A program made the position numbers and the translations under genes. Of a stretch of DNA of 54,845 bases, positions 44,413-52,926 are shown in pieces; position 1 is the first letter of the stretch, and each line of letters begins with the position of its first letter. Under the pieces are notes generated by a model. It worked only from the letters and a program-made list of their open reading frames with translations. It did no database searches and had not been told where the DNA came from. Source of the stretch: Gemmatimonadaceae bacterium (GTDB lineage: Bacteria; Gemmatimonadota; Gemmatimonadetes; Gemmatimonadales; Gemmatimonadaceae); NCBI GenBank assembly GCA_025931335.1, contig JAICNG010000014.1:1-54845 (forward strand), in the 5' to 3' direction.

Positions 44413-46041
44413 ATGACGGCTCGCGCATTGGAGCGCGTGCAGGTAACGGGCGGGCATCAGCCCGACTCCGACCGGGTCCTCAGCGAGGACGCGCTGGCGT
44501 TCGTCGCGCGCCTCCACCGGGAGTTCAATCCCGCACGTGAGGAGCTGCTTCTGGCACGAGCCGACCGGCAGCGGGAGCTCGACGGCGGCACATCACCGGA
44601 CTTTCTCGCCGACACCGCGCGCGTGCGCGACAGCGAGTGGCGTGTGGCGCTCGCGCCGCGCGATCTCGAGGATCGGCGAGTGGAGATCACGGGGCCGGTG
44701 GAGCGCAAGATGATGATCAACGCGCTCAACTCGGGCGCGAGCTGCTTCATGGCCGATTTCGAGGATGCGCTCGCTCCGACGTGGGAGAACGTCGTCGCCG
44801 GACAGGGCAACCTGATCGACGCCGTGCGACGCACGCTGTCCTTCGCCAGCCCCGAGGGGAAGGCATACGCGCTCAACGAGTCGATCGCGACGCTGCTCGT
44901 ACGGCCACGGGGGTGGCATCTCCTCGAGCGCCACGTCACGGTCGACGGGCAGGCGATCTCCGCGTCGTTGTTCGATTTCGGGCTCTATCTCTTTCACAAC
45001 GCGCGCCCGCTGCTCGAGCGGGGGACGGGGCCGTACTTCTACCTCCCGAAGGTGGAGTCGCACCGGGAAGCGCGCCTCTGGAACGCGGTGTTCGTCGCGG
45101 CGCAGGAGTGGTTAGGCATCCCGCGCGGGACCATTCGCGCGACTGTGCTCATCGAGACGATTCTCGCCGCGCTCGAGATGGACGAGATCCTCTACGAATT
45201 GCGCGAGCACGCGGCGGGACTCAACGCCGGCCGCTGGGATTACATCTTCTCCGCGATCAAGAAGTTCCGCCTGCGGTCCGAGACGATGCTCCCCGATCGC
45301 GGGCAGGTCACGATGACAGTGCCCTTCATGCGCGCGTACACCGAGCTGTTGGTGAAGACTTGCCATCGCCGGGGCGCGCACGCCATGGGCGGAATGGCCG
45401 CCTTCGTCCCGAGTCGTCGTGACGCGAAGGTCAACGAGACCGCGCTGGCGAAGGTCCGCGAGGACAAGCTGCGGGAGTCGGGCGACGGCTTCGACGGCAC
45501 CTGGGTGGCGCACCCCGATCTCGTTCCCGTCGCGAAGGCCGTGTTCGACGGGGTGCTTGGGGCGAGGCCGAATCAGAAGGACCGCCAGCGTCCCGAGGTG
45601 TCGGTGTCCGCCGAGCAGATCCTCGATGTCCGCGTGCCTGGCGGAACGGTCTCGGCGAGTGGGGTGAAGGGCAACGTCAGCGTCGCTCTTCAGTACCTGG
45701 AATCGTGGATGCGCGGCTCTGGTGCCGTCGCGATCTACAATCTCATGGAAGACACCGCGACGGCGGAGATCTCGCGCGCGCAGCTGTGGCAGTGGCTGCG
45801 ACATGGCGCCGACGTCGATGGTGAGCGGTTCACGAGGGCGATGTACGAGCGGGTGCGCGATGCAGAGATCGCCGCGCTGTCCGCGGCAGGGGGACACACG
45901 CGGTTGCGGGACGCAGCGACGTTGCTCGATGAGCTCGTGCTCGGAGACGACTTCGCGGAGTTCCTCACACTTCCTGGCGAGCGCTATCTGGAGGACGGTG
46001 CCTCCGGCACCTCGCGGGACACGGCTGGAGGGGCATCATGA
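44413..46041 (+). CDS. aceB: Malate synthase A
   Basis: This enzyme condenses glyoxylate with acetyl-CoA in the glyoxylate shunt. The 542-residue length and the motifs [52 protein letters not shown] and [12 protein letters not shown] identify the A-type enzyme. The start is set by GAGGATACAG just upstream. The stop overlaps aceA as ATGA, so both shunt enzymes are coupled. Confidence 0.95.
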   Translation: MTARALERVQVTGGHQPDSDRVLSEDALAFVARLHREFNPAREELLLARADRQRELDGGTSPDFLADTARVRDSEWRVALAPRDLEDRRVEITGPVERKMMINALNSGASCFMADFEDALAPTWENVVAGQGNLIDAVRRTLSFASPEGKAYALNESIATLLVRPRGWHLLERHVTVDGQAISASLFDFGLYLFHNARPLLERGTGPYFYLPKVESHREARLWNAVFVAAQEWLGIPRGTIRATVLIETILAALEMDEILYELREHAAGLNAGRWDYIFSAIKKFRLRSETMLPDRGQVTMTVPFMRAYTELLVKTCHRRGAHAMGGMAAFVPSRRDAKVNETALAKVREDKLRESGDGFDGTWVAHPDLVPVAKAVFDGVLGARPNQKDRQRPEVSVSAEQILDVRVPGGTVSASGVKGNVSVALQYLESWMRGSGAVAIYNLMEDTATAEISRAQLWQWLRHGADVDGERFTRAMYERVRDAEIAALSAAGGHTRLRDAATLLDELVLGDDFAEFLTLPGERYLEDGASGTSRDTAGGAS

Positions 46042-47330
46042 CGTCGATTGACTTTGCGCGACAGGTGCGGGAGCTGGAGGAGGCGTGGGGGGAGGAGGCG
46101 CGCTGGTCTGGTATTCGACGCGAATACCCGGCCGAGGATGTCGTGATGCTCCGTGGGTCTGTCCGCGTGGAGCAGACGATCGCGAAGCTCGCCGCGACCC
46201 GCTTGTGGAAGCTGCTGCACTCCGAGGAGCTGGTGCGCACGTTCGGCGCGCTCACCGGCACGCAGGCGGTGCAGATGGTGCGCGCCGGGCTTCAGGCGAT
46301 CTACCTCTCGGGGTGGCAGGTGGCCGCCGACGGGAATCTCGCCGGGCAGACGTATCCCGATCAGAGCATCTACCCGGTGAACAGCGTGCCCGCGCTCGTC
46401 AGGCGGCTGAACAACGCGTTGATGCGCGCCGACCAGATCGACTGGAGCGAAGGAAAAACGGACACGTCGTGGATGGTGCCGATCGTCGCCGATGCCGAAG
46501 CGGGCTTCGGCGGCCCCGTGCACGCGTTCGAGCTCATGAAAGCGATGATCGAGGCCGGAGCCGGGGGCGTCCACTTCGAGGACCAGCTCGCGGCGGAGAA
46601 GAAATGTGGCCACATGGGCGGGAAGGTTCTCGTCCCCACGTCGCAGTTCATTCGCACGCTCGTTTCGGCGCGCCTGGCGGCCGACGTCATGGGCGTGCCG
46701 ACGCTGATCATCGCGCGCACGGACGCGCTGTCGGCGACGCTGCTGACGTCCGACGTGGACGAGCGCGACCGCGCGTTCGTGACCGGCAATCGCACGCGGG
46801 AAGGGTATCACATCGTGCGGGGAGGCCTCGGCTCGGCCATCGCGCGTGGGCTCGCGTACGCGCCATACGCCGATCTCATCTGGTGCGAGACGTCGACGCC
46901 CGACCTCGACGAGGCGAAGCGGTTCGCCGAGGGAATCCACGCCGAGTTTCCGGGGAAGATGCTCGCGTACAACTGCTCGCCGTCGTTCAACTGGACGCGG
47001 AACCTCGATGCGGCGACGATCGCGAAGTTCCAGCGCGAGCTGTCGGCGATGGGGTACAAGTTCCAGTTCATCACGCTCGCCGGGTGGCACCTCATCAACC
47101 TGCACACCTTCGAGCTGGCGCGCGCCTACGCCGAGGAAGGCATGCCGGCGTACGTCCGCGTGCAGCAGGAGGAGTTCGCTCGTGAGACGGACGGCTACAC
47201 GGCGACGAAGCACCAGCGTGAGGCGGGAACCGGCTACTTCGATCGCGTTCTGATGACGGTGACGCGGGGTGAGGCGTCGACGGGGGCGCTGGCCGGGTCC
47301 ACGGAGGCCGAGCAGTTCCACGCGGCGTAG
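46038..47330 (+). CDS. aceA: Isocitrate lyase
   Basis: Isocitrate lyase splits isocitrate into succinate and glyoxylate. The 430-residue protein has [25 protein letters not shown] with the metal-binding Asp, and the catalytic loop [14 protein letters not shown] with its Cys. It is the short (aceA-type) enzyme. It is co-translated with aceB, together enabling growth on acetate or fatty acids. A large inverted repeat follows the stop. Confidence 0.96.
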   Translation: MTSIDFARQVRELEEAWGEEARWSGIRREYPAEDVVMLRGSVRVEQTIAKLAATRLWKLLHSEELVRTFGALTGTQAVQMVRAGLQAIYLSGWQVAADGNLAGQTYPDQSIYPVNSVPALVRRLNNALMRADQIDWSEGKTDTSWMVPIVADAEAGFGGPVHAFELMKAMIEAGAGGVHFEDQLAAEKKCGHMGGKVLVPTSQFIRTLVSARLAADVMGVPTLIIARTDALSATLLTSDVDERDRAFVTGNRTREGYHIVRGGLGSAIARGLAYAPYADLIWCETSTPDLDEAKRFAEGIHAEFPGKMLAYNCSPSFNWTRNLDAATIAKFQRELSAMGYKFQFITLAGWHLINLHTFELARAYAEEGMPAYVRVQQEEFARETDGYTATKHQREAGTGYFDRVLMTVTRGEASTGALAGSTEAEQFHAA

Positions 47331-47335
47331 GGTGA

Positions 47336-47443
47336 AGCCGGGCCCAGGGCCAGGGGCCAAGGGCCACGGATTGGGCCAGGGATTCCGGTAATCCCTTGAC
47401 CCAACCCCGGGTCCCTGGCGCCTGGCCCTGGGCCCTGGGTCAC
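47336..47443. repeat. Nested inverted repeat after aceA
   Basis: An outer repeat of GGGCCCAGGGCCAGGGGCC type at 47341-47360 matches the opposite strand of 47418-47440, and an inner one pairs TTGGGCCAGGGATT (about 47370-47383) with AATCCCTTGACCCAA (about 47390-47404). The aceA stop lies just upstream. The stop codon of the convergent small gene (47440-47442) falls in the right arm. It may serve as a terminator. Its GGCCC/CAGGG style is shared with the element at 20524-20634. Confidence 0.75.
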
Positions 47444-47832
47444 CGCTGGTCGGAGCTCGTTTTCGGAGCCCCGCCGGCTCCGCCGTAGCCACTGACGTGC
47501 TGCTGCTCGGAGCCTTCCATCGGCTCGGACCCTGAACGGTCCGAGGTGCCAGGTGCGGAGCCCGACGAGGTCTCGCGCGAGCCGGTCCGCGCCGCCGTGG
47601 TGCTGGTGCGCGAACGCTCGCTCCGGCGCGAGGACGCCCCGTGAATGCCCTCGGTCGCCTCCGATCCGGCGCCGGTGCTACGGCGCTGACCTTCTTCTAA
47701 ACCGGACTCGCTCCCGTCGAGGATGCCCCCCTCGAGGCCCTCTTTCACCGGCCGCGTGCTCGGCCCGGGGGCCGGGGTCGATCCGCGAGACGACCCCCCG
47801 CCGGCCGGTCCTTTCTTGCGTCCTGCTGCCAT
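47440..47832 (-). CDS. Low-complexity, probably disordered protein (130 aa)
   Basis: The product is rich in Ser, Gly, Arg, Glu and Thr with almost no aromatic or long hydrophobic runs (landmarks RKKGPAGGGSSRGS and GSRETSSGSAPGTSDRSGSE). It has no recognisable domain. Support for a real gene comes from GGGGGAGG directly before its ATG and a full-length frame. It could be a stress or DNA-associated disordered protein, but nothing in the sequence shows a function. Confidence 0.6.
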   Translation of the reverse strand: MAAGRKKGPAGGGSSRGSTPAPGPSTRPVKEGLEGGILDGSESGLEEGQRRSTGAGSEATEGIHGASSRRSERSRTSTTAARTGSRETSSGSAPGTSDRSGSEPMEGSEQQHVSGYGGAGGAPKTSSDQR

Positions 47833-48100
47833 GACCTCCCCCGCGTTAGGCGACCCTCGCGCGCCCGCGTCGCGCGGGTGAGGAGGGCCTGCAAGGACGT
47901 GACAGGCAACGCATGTGCCATGGGCTAAATCACTTGCTCCACAGGGAGTTGCGGGCCCCAGCGGCCCCTCCGACGACCGAAACGGTGGGTGCGCCCACTC
48001 GTCCTAGTTTCGGGACCCTGGCCTCCATCCCGTCGCGCTTGCACCCACCCCATCTCCGGTCTCGTCCGACCGCACACGCTACGTGCCCCAGGAAGGGGCC
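47833..48100. other. Divergent region before the HEAT/HD-GYP/GGDEF operon
   Basis: No gene is evident. The region contains one CGTTAGGC octamer (47844-47851), a short GC-rich hairpin CGCGCGCCCGCGTCGCGCGGG near 47858-47878 (imperfect), and a GGGGCC-type palindrome near 47952-47970. No promoter of convincing quality was found. Confidence 0.4.
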
Positions 48101-50206
48101 GTGACGCACGCCCACGCGACCGCCTCCGGCGAAAGCGCAGCGCTGTCGCGCGATCTCGCCGACTTCCTCATCGAGCTTTCGATCGCGCTTCACAAAAACG
48201 CGATCTATCCGCCCGGCCACCCCTTGCTCGGTGGGGCCGTCGACGCGCTCGCGCTGCGGCTCATTCGCCTGCTCCAGGAGCGCGAATCGCTCTCGCTCGG
48301 CGTCGCGCGGCACCAGCTGGTGATCGAAGGCGTCGTCACGGCGGCCAGCAACTCGCTCTTGCGCGACCTCGCGCAGCGCCTCCATCGACACCACCTCGGC
48401 GCCGTAAAGTTCCTGCGTGGCGTCGCGCGCGACGAGGTCGCCGATCTGCTGAGGACGATTGCCGCCGACGCGGAGCGCAGCGTCACCCCGTTAGGCCTTC
48501 GCGCCCCCGAGGAGCTCCGCCGGTGGGCGCACATCCGCGCGTTCCCGCTGACTTACGATCAGCTCGAGCTGGCGAGCGACGGGCAGTCGGGACACGCCGG
48601 GAACGGCGGCGGAGAGGGCGAGAGCGAGGGGGGAGCGCGGGCCGCGCAGCTCTGGGTCGGACTCGCGCGCGCGGCGATGGTCATCGACTCGGCGGCCCAG
48701 GCCACGGGTGAGGTTCCGTCGACGGATCCGGTCGTCGTCGCGAAGGCGATCGACGAGCACCGCCGCGAGGTCGCGTACGACCAGGTCATCGTCGGCTACC
48801 TGCTGCAGATCGCCGAGGAGCTCAAGCGCAAGGGCGGGGCGGAATCGCTCGCGCTTCAGAAGCGCATCTCGACGATGGTCAGCTCGATGAATCCCTCCAC
48901 GCTCCGGCGGTTGCTCGAGATGGGCGGCGACCTGTCGCAGCGGCGGCGCTTCATGCTCGACGCCGCGCAGGGCATGGCGGTCGAGGCTGTGATGGAGCTC
49001 GTCCAGGCCGCCGCCGAAACTTCACAGCAGACGATCTCGCACTCGCTCGTTCGTCTACTCACCAAGCTCGCCACGCACGCCGAGCAGGGTGCGGCCGCCG
49101 AGCTGCGCGAGGGCGCGGAGAGCGAGCTGCGCGATCACGTACAGCGCCTGATCAGCGACTGGACGCTCGACGACCCCAACCCCGGCAACTATCGGGTGGT
49201 GCTCGAGCACATGGCGAAGGCATCGCCGCTATTCACCAGCGACCCGGCGACGAATGGCCTCGAGCCGGAACGCATCATTCAGATGAGCCTGGAGCTCGAT
49301 TCGTTAGGTGAGCCGGTGACTCGAGCCGTCGACGCCATGATCGGGCGGGGGGAGCTGCTGCGCCTGTTCACGCTGGTCGCCAACGCCCCGGAGCGCAGTC
49401 GTGCGGCGGCGGCGCTGTGGCGGCAGCTGGCGTCTCCCGACCAGCTCCGCGCCGCGCTCCGTGAGGCGCCGATCGATTTCAGCCTGGTGGACCAGCTCGT
49501 CCCCCGCCTGAAGCTCGCGGCGGCGGACCCGCTGATCGACGCCCTCGAGGCGTCGCCGTCGCGCGCGATCCGCCGCAAGCTGCTCGATCTGATTACTCAG
49601 CTGGGCCCCGAAGCGGCCACCGTCATCGCCGCGCGCCTGCCTGACGAGCGGTGGTTCGTGGTGCGGAACATGTTGATGCTCCTGGCGGATCTCGGGGACC
49701 AGAACGTCGAGATCGGCACGACCTATGCGCGGCACCCCGATGCACGCGTTCGTCGTGAGGCGATCCGCGTTCTCGTCGGAACGCCGGCCACGCGCGAGCG
49801 CGCCATCTGCGCAGGCCTCGAGGACGCCGATGAGCGCGTGCTTCGCGTGACGCTCCAGGCGGCCTCGGGGCAGTGCCCGCTCTCCGCGGTCGCCATTTTG
49901 CAACGACGTGTCACGGACGGCACGCTCGACGCCGAGCTGAGCTCGCTGGCGATCGCCGTGATCGCCTCGGTGCGAACCACGGAGGTGCTGGAGTGGCTCA
50001 TGGAGCGCGCGGCAGGCTCATCCCGGCCGAGGCTCTTCAGGCGGCCCCGGCTCGCGCCGAAATCACCGATCATGCTCGCCGCACTCAATGGCCTCGCGCT
50101 GCATTGGGCGAGAGGCCGTGGCGTGGGCGCCGTCCTCGCGCTCGCCCTCGGCTCGAGCGACGTCGAGATCCGGAATACCGTGATCGCGGCGGGGCATCGG
50201 TCATGA
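48101..50206 (+). CDS. HEAT-like repeat protein sharing an N-terminal domain with the next HD-GYP protein
   Basis: The start GTG 48101 has AGGAAGG upstream (GTG 48083 is an alternative) and gives about 701 residues. The first 110 residues contain LIELSIALHKNAIYPPGHPLL and GVARDEVADLLRTIA, which align with the N-terminus of the HD-GYP protein encoded next. The rest is helical with HEAT-like repeats (RKLLDLITQLGPEAATVIAA, RWFVVRNMLMLLADLGDQNV, PDARVRREAIRVLVGT). The gene overlaps the next by 4 bases. It is probably a scaffold in a c-di-GMP signalling module. Confidence 0.8.
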   Translation: MTHAHATASGESAALSRDLADFLIELSIALHKNAIYPPGHPLLGGAVDALALRLIRLLQERESLSLGVARHQLVIEGVVTAASNSLLRDLAQRLHRHHLGAVKFLRGVARDEVADLLRTIAADAERSVTPLGLRAPEELRRWAHIRAFPLTYDQLELASDGQSGHAGNGGGEGESEGGARAAQLWVGLARAAMVIDSAAQATGEVPSTDPVVVAKAIDEHRREVAYDQVIVGYLLQIAEELKRKGGAESLALQKRISTMVSSMNPSTLRRLLEMGGDLSQRRRFMLDAAQGMAVEAVMELVQAAAETSQQTISHSLVRLLTKLATHAEQGAAAELREGAESELRDHVQRLISDWTLDDPNPGNYRVVLEHMAKASPLFTSDPATNGLEPERIIQMSLELDSLGEPVTRAVDAMIGRGELLRLFTLVANAPERSRAAAALWRQLASPDQLRAALREAPIDFSLVDQLVPRLKLAAADPLIDALEASPSRAIRRKLLDLITQLGPEAATVIAARLPDERWFVVRNMLMLLADLGDQNVEIGTTYARHPDARVRREAIRVLVGTPATRERAICAGLEDADERVLRVTLQAASGQCPLSAVAILQRRVTDGTLDAELSSLAIAVIASVRTTEVLEWLMERAAGSSRPRLFRRPRLAPKSPIMLAALNGLALHWARGRGVGAVLALALGSSDVEIRNTVIAAGHRS

Positions 50207-51435
50207 GCGAGCCCTCGCGCTTTCTCTCGGCGTTCGCCCATGCGCTGTCGACGATGGCGCTGTATGGCGATGGCCACCCCGCGCGCGAGAAAGCCATCGA
50301 CAACGCCTTCGAGCATCTCGAAGCGCTTCAGCGGCACGATCCGTCGGCGCGCTTCTCCTTCCTCGGTGCCGAAGTGATTTACGGGGAGCGCGCACTCCGG
50401 GAGCTCCGCGAGTGGGAATGGGGAGGCCGCCTCGCGGCCGCCGGCATCCAGCGCATCGAGTTGCAGCCGGGTGTCACGCGCGATGAATATGAGACATTCC
50501 TCGGCGATGTAATGGCACGCCTCACGCTCGCGGAGGTCGACACGACCGAGCAGCGCCAGACGCGGCCGTCCCGGATCCGTTTCGGCGCCGTCGGCGTGCG
50601 CGGCACCACCGGTCTCAAGGCGGCCGGCGGCGACGCGCTGCCGACGGCGACGATCACGTACACGCTTGGCGAGGAAGCCGACGCCGTCCGATGGCTGCAC
50701 AACGAGGTCGAGCAGCGTGGCGAGCTGCCACTCGTCGAAGCGGAGGCGGTGGTGCGGTCGCTGTCGGTCGCCATGCATGGCGAGAGCCAGGTCGTCATCC
50801 CGCTGCTCGAGCTCAAGGAGTTCGATCAGTACACCACGACGCACTCGATGAACGTCTCCGTGCTCGCGATGGCGCTCGCCGAGTCGATGGGGCTGGGCAA
50901 GCGAGACGTCCGCGCCTACGGCGTCGCCGGTCTGCTCCACGATCTCGGGAAAGTGCGTATCCCGCGTGAGATCCTCGTGAAGCCGGGTCGCCTGACGACC
51001 GAGGAGCGCGCGATCATGAATCGGCACCCGGCGGATGGCGCGCGCATCATCTTCGCCAGCGACAAGCAGCTGGATCTCGCGGCCGTGGTCGCCTACGAAC
51101 ACCACATCATGCTCAACGGAGGCGGGTATCCCTGCCTCCACTATGGCCGCGACTGCCACCGGGCGAGCCGCCTCGTACACGTCTGCGATGTGTACGACGC
51201 CCTGCGAACGACACGACCCTATCGCGATGCCTGGGAATCGGAGCGGGCGCTCGAGTACATCGAGTCGCGCGCCGGCAGCGAGTTCGACCCCGACGTCGCG
51301 CGCGCATTCTGCTCGATGATGCGGCAGCTCGACCGCAGGCTCGTCGTCGTCGATGAGAAGACGCCCCTGCGACAGCCGGCGGAGCCGACGTTGGCCGCGA
51401 CGCCGGCGGGGACGAGCGGAGGAGCGACGGAATGA
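50203..51435 (+). CDS. HD-GYP domain protein, predicted c-di-GMP phosphodiesterase
   Basis: HD-GYP enzymes hydrolyse cyclic di-GMP. The 410-residue protein has an N-terminal domain (about 1-130, ALSTMALYGDGHPAREKAID) related to that of the upstream protein. The HD-GYP domain follows at about 205-380: THSMNVSVLAMALAE, LLHDLGKVRIPREIL, NRHPADGARI, YEHH, NGGGYP and HVCDVYDALRTTRPYR. The metal ligands and the GYP loop look complete, although the usual HHExxDG is replaced by HHIMLNG. It overlaps both neighbours, HEAT-like upstream and GGDEF downstream, by 4 bases. Confidence 0.92.
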   Translation: MSEPSRFLSAFAHALSTMALYGDGHPAREKAIDNAFEHLEALQRHDPSARFSFLGAEVIYGERALRELREWEWGGRLAAAGIQRIELQPGVTRDEYETFLGDVMARLTLAEVDTTEQRQTRPSRIRFGAVGVRGTTGLKAAGGDALPTATITYTLGEEADAVRWLHNEVEQRGELPLVEAEAVVRSLSVAMHGESQVVIPLLELKEFDQYTTTHSMNVSVLAMALAESMGLGKRDVRAYGVAGLLHDLGKVRIPREILVKPGRLTTEERAIMNRHPADGARIIFASDKQLDLAAVVAYEHHIMLNGGGYPCLHYGRDCHRASRLVHVCDVYDALRTTRPYRDAWESERALEYIESRAGSEFDPDVARAFCSMMRQLDRRLVVVDEKTPLRQPAEPTLAATPAGTSGGATE

Positions 51436-52310
51436 CCCGGCGCCCACAGCCGCCGAGCCTCGCCGATGGCGACACGTTGCGTGAGTTCGTGCACCACGTG
51501 CGTGTGGGGATGTACATCACGACCCCCGAAGGCGAGTTCCTCGACGCCAATCCCGCGCTGCTCGAGATCCTGGGCGTCGAGTCGATCGACGCGCTGAAGG
51601 CCCGGCCCGTGGATGAGTTTCTTACCGATCCGGCGCAACGGCGGCGCGTGCTCGAAGCCGTCGATCGTGAGGGCCATGCGCAGGAGGTCGAGCTCGATCT
51701 CCGCCGGGCGGACGGTACGATCCTCACCGTGCTCGACAGCAGCTACGCGGCCAGAGATCCTCGGACGGGCGAGGTCCGCTACTACGGCGTCCTCGTCGAC
51801 ATCACGGAGCGCAAGCGAGCGGCCGATGATCTCGTGCAGCAGAGCCTGCGCGACCCCCTCACCGGGTGCTACAACCGGCGGTACTTGTCGACGCTCGAGC
51901 GGCGTGCCAGTGCCCGGCCGGGGGAATCCTGGGGATGCATCATCATCGACATCGATCACTTCAAGCAGTTCAACGATCGGTTCGGCCATCAGGCCGGCGA
52001 CCGCGCGCTCGTGAAAATGGCGCGCTTCCTCATGCGTCACGTTCGAGCCGAGGACGCCGTGGTGCGCCTGGGCGGCGATGAGTTCGTCATCCTGCTGGCC
52101 GATGCCGACGGGGAGCGAGTACAGCAGGTGGTCGGTCGCCTGCAGCGCTCCGCGCTCCGCTCTGCACCGGTCGAGTTTTCACTGGGCTGGGCGGTGCGCT
52201 ACCCACGCGAGAATCTCACGAAAGTGCTGGGGCGCGCGGACAAAAATCTCCTCGCCGTGCGCGTCGTGGCGAGGTCGGGAGGCGAGCAGAGGCGAGGGGA
52301 GGCGAGTTAG
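51432..52310 (+). CDS. PAS-GGDEF diguanylate cyclase
   Basis: The 292-residue protein has a PAS sensor domain at about 15-130 (HHVRVGMYITTPEGEFLDANPALL, ending VDITERKRA) and a GGDEF domain at about 138-285. The DPLTGCYNRRYL substrate segment, DIDHFKQFNDRFGHQAGD and an intact LGGDEF active site suggest active c-di-GMP synthesis. No membrane segment is seen. It follows the HD-GYP gene with ATGA overlap, so enzymes for making and degrading c-di-GMP are made together. Confidence 0.93.
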   Translation: MTRRPQPPSLADGDTLREFVHHVRVGMYITTPEGEFLDANPALLEILGVESIDALKARPVDEFLTDPAQRRRVLEAVDREGHAQEVELDLRRADGTILTVLDSSYAARDPRTGEVRYYGVLVDITERKRAADDLVQQSLRDPLTGCYNRRYLSTLERRASARPGESWGCIIIDIDHFKQFNDRFGHQAGDRALVKMARFLMRHVRAEDAVVRLGGDEFVILLADADGERVQQVVGRLQRSALRSAPVEFSLGWAVRYPRENLTKVLGRADKNLLAVRVVARSGGEQRRGEAS

Positions 52311-52389
52311 CCGCTTTCGCGCCGCGCCCGCGGAGTGAATACTGGAGCGCAGTCTATCCGTCAGGCCACCGTCCTTCTGGAGGTATCCG

Positions 52390-52860
52390 ATGGCGTGGAC
52401 ACGCGGCGCCTGGGCGCTCCCCCTCAGGCTCATCTTTGGCTTCGGGATGATGTTCCACAGCTTCCCCAAGCTGTTCTCCACGGAAGGGCACGCGAACTTC
52501 GTCGGCACGCTCTCCGGCCTTGGCATACCGGCCCCCGCCGCCACCTCGTGGATCTTCGGGCTCGTCGAGTTCGTCGGCGGGTTCATGCTCCTCATCGGGG
52601 CGTTCGTCACGATCGTTTCCCTGGTGCTCATCGTCGATCTCCTCCTCTTCGCGGTGCTCATGCACGGGCAGTATGGGTTCAACTTCATGAACATCACGGG
52701 GATCACAGAATCCGGCGCGCTCGTGTTCGGAATGCCGGGGTATGAGGTGAACCTCCTGTACATCGCCGCCCTGCTCGCGCTTGCGATCGGCGGTGCCGGG
52801 TCCTATTCGGTGGATGAGCGGCGAGGCGTCGGTCGAATCGGGGAGCCGGCGGCGGCGTAA
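52390..52860 (+). CDS. DoxX family membrane protein
   Basis: The 156-residue protein has four membrane segments with the DoxX pattern PLRLIFGFGMMFHSFPKLF and LVEFVGGFMLLIGAFVTI. DoxX proteins are four-helix membrane proteins linked to quinone-dependent oxidoreductases or redox stress. The start has CTGGAGG upstream. No partner oxidoreductase is adjacent. Confidence 0.85.
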   Translation: MAWTRGAWALPLRLIFGFGMMFHSFPKLFSTEGHANFVGTLSGLGIPAPAATSWIFGLVEFVGGFMLLIGAFVTIVSLVLIVDLLLFAVLMHGQYGFNFMNITGITESGALVFGMPGYEVNLLYIAALLALAIGGAGSYSVDERRGVGRIGEPAAA

Positions 52861-52926
52861 ACAACTCGGGGTGTGCAAGTCGGCGGTCCGTCGACGTCTC
52901 CCTAGCAACATCAGACGGAAGCCGCC

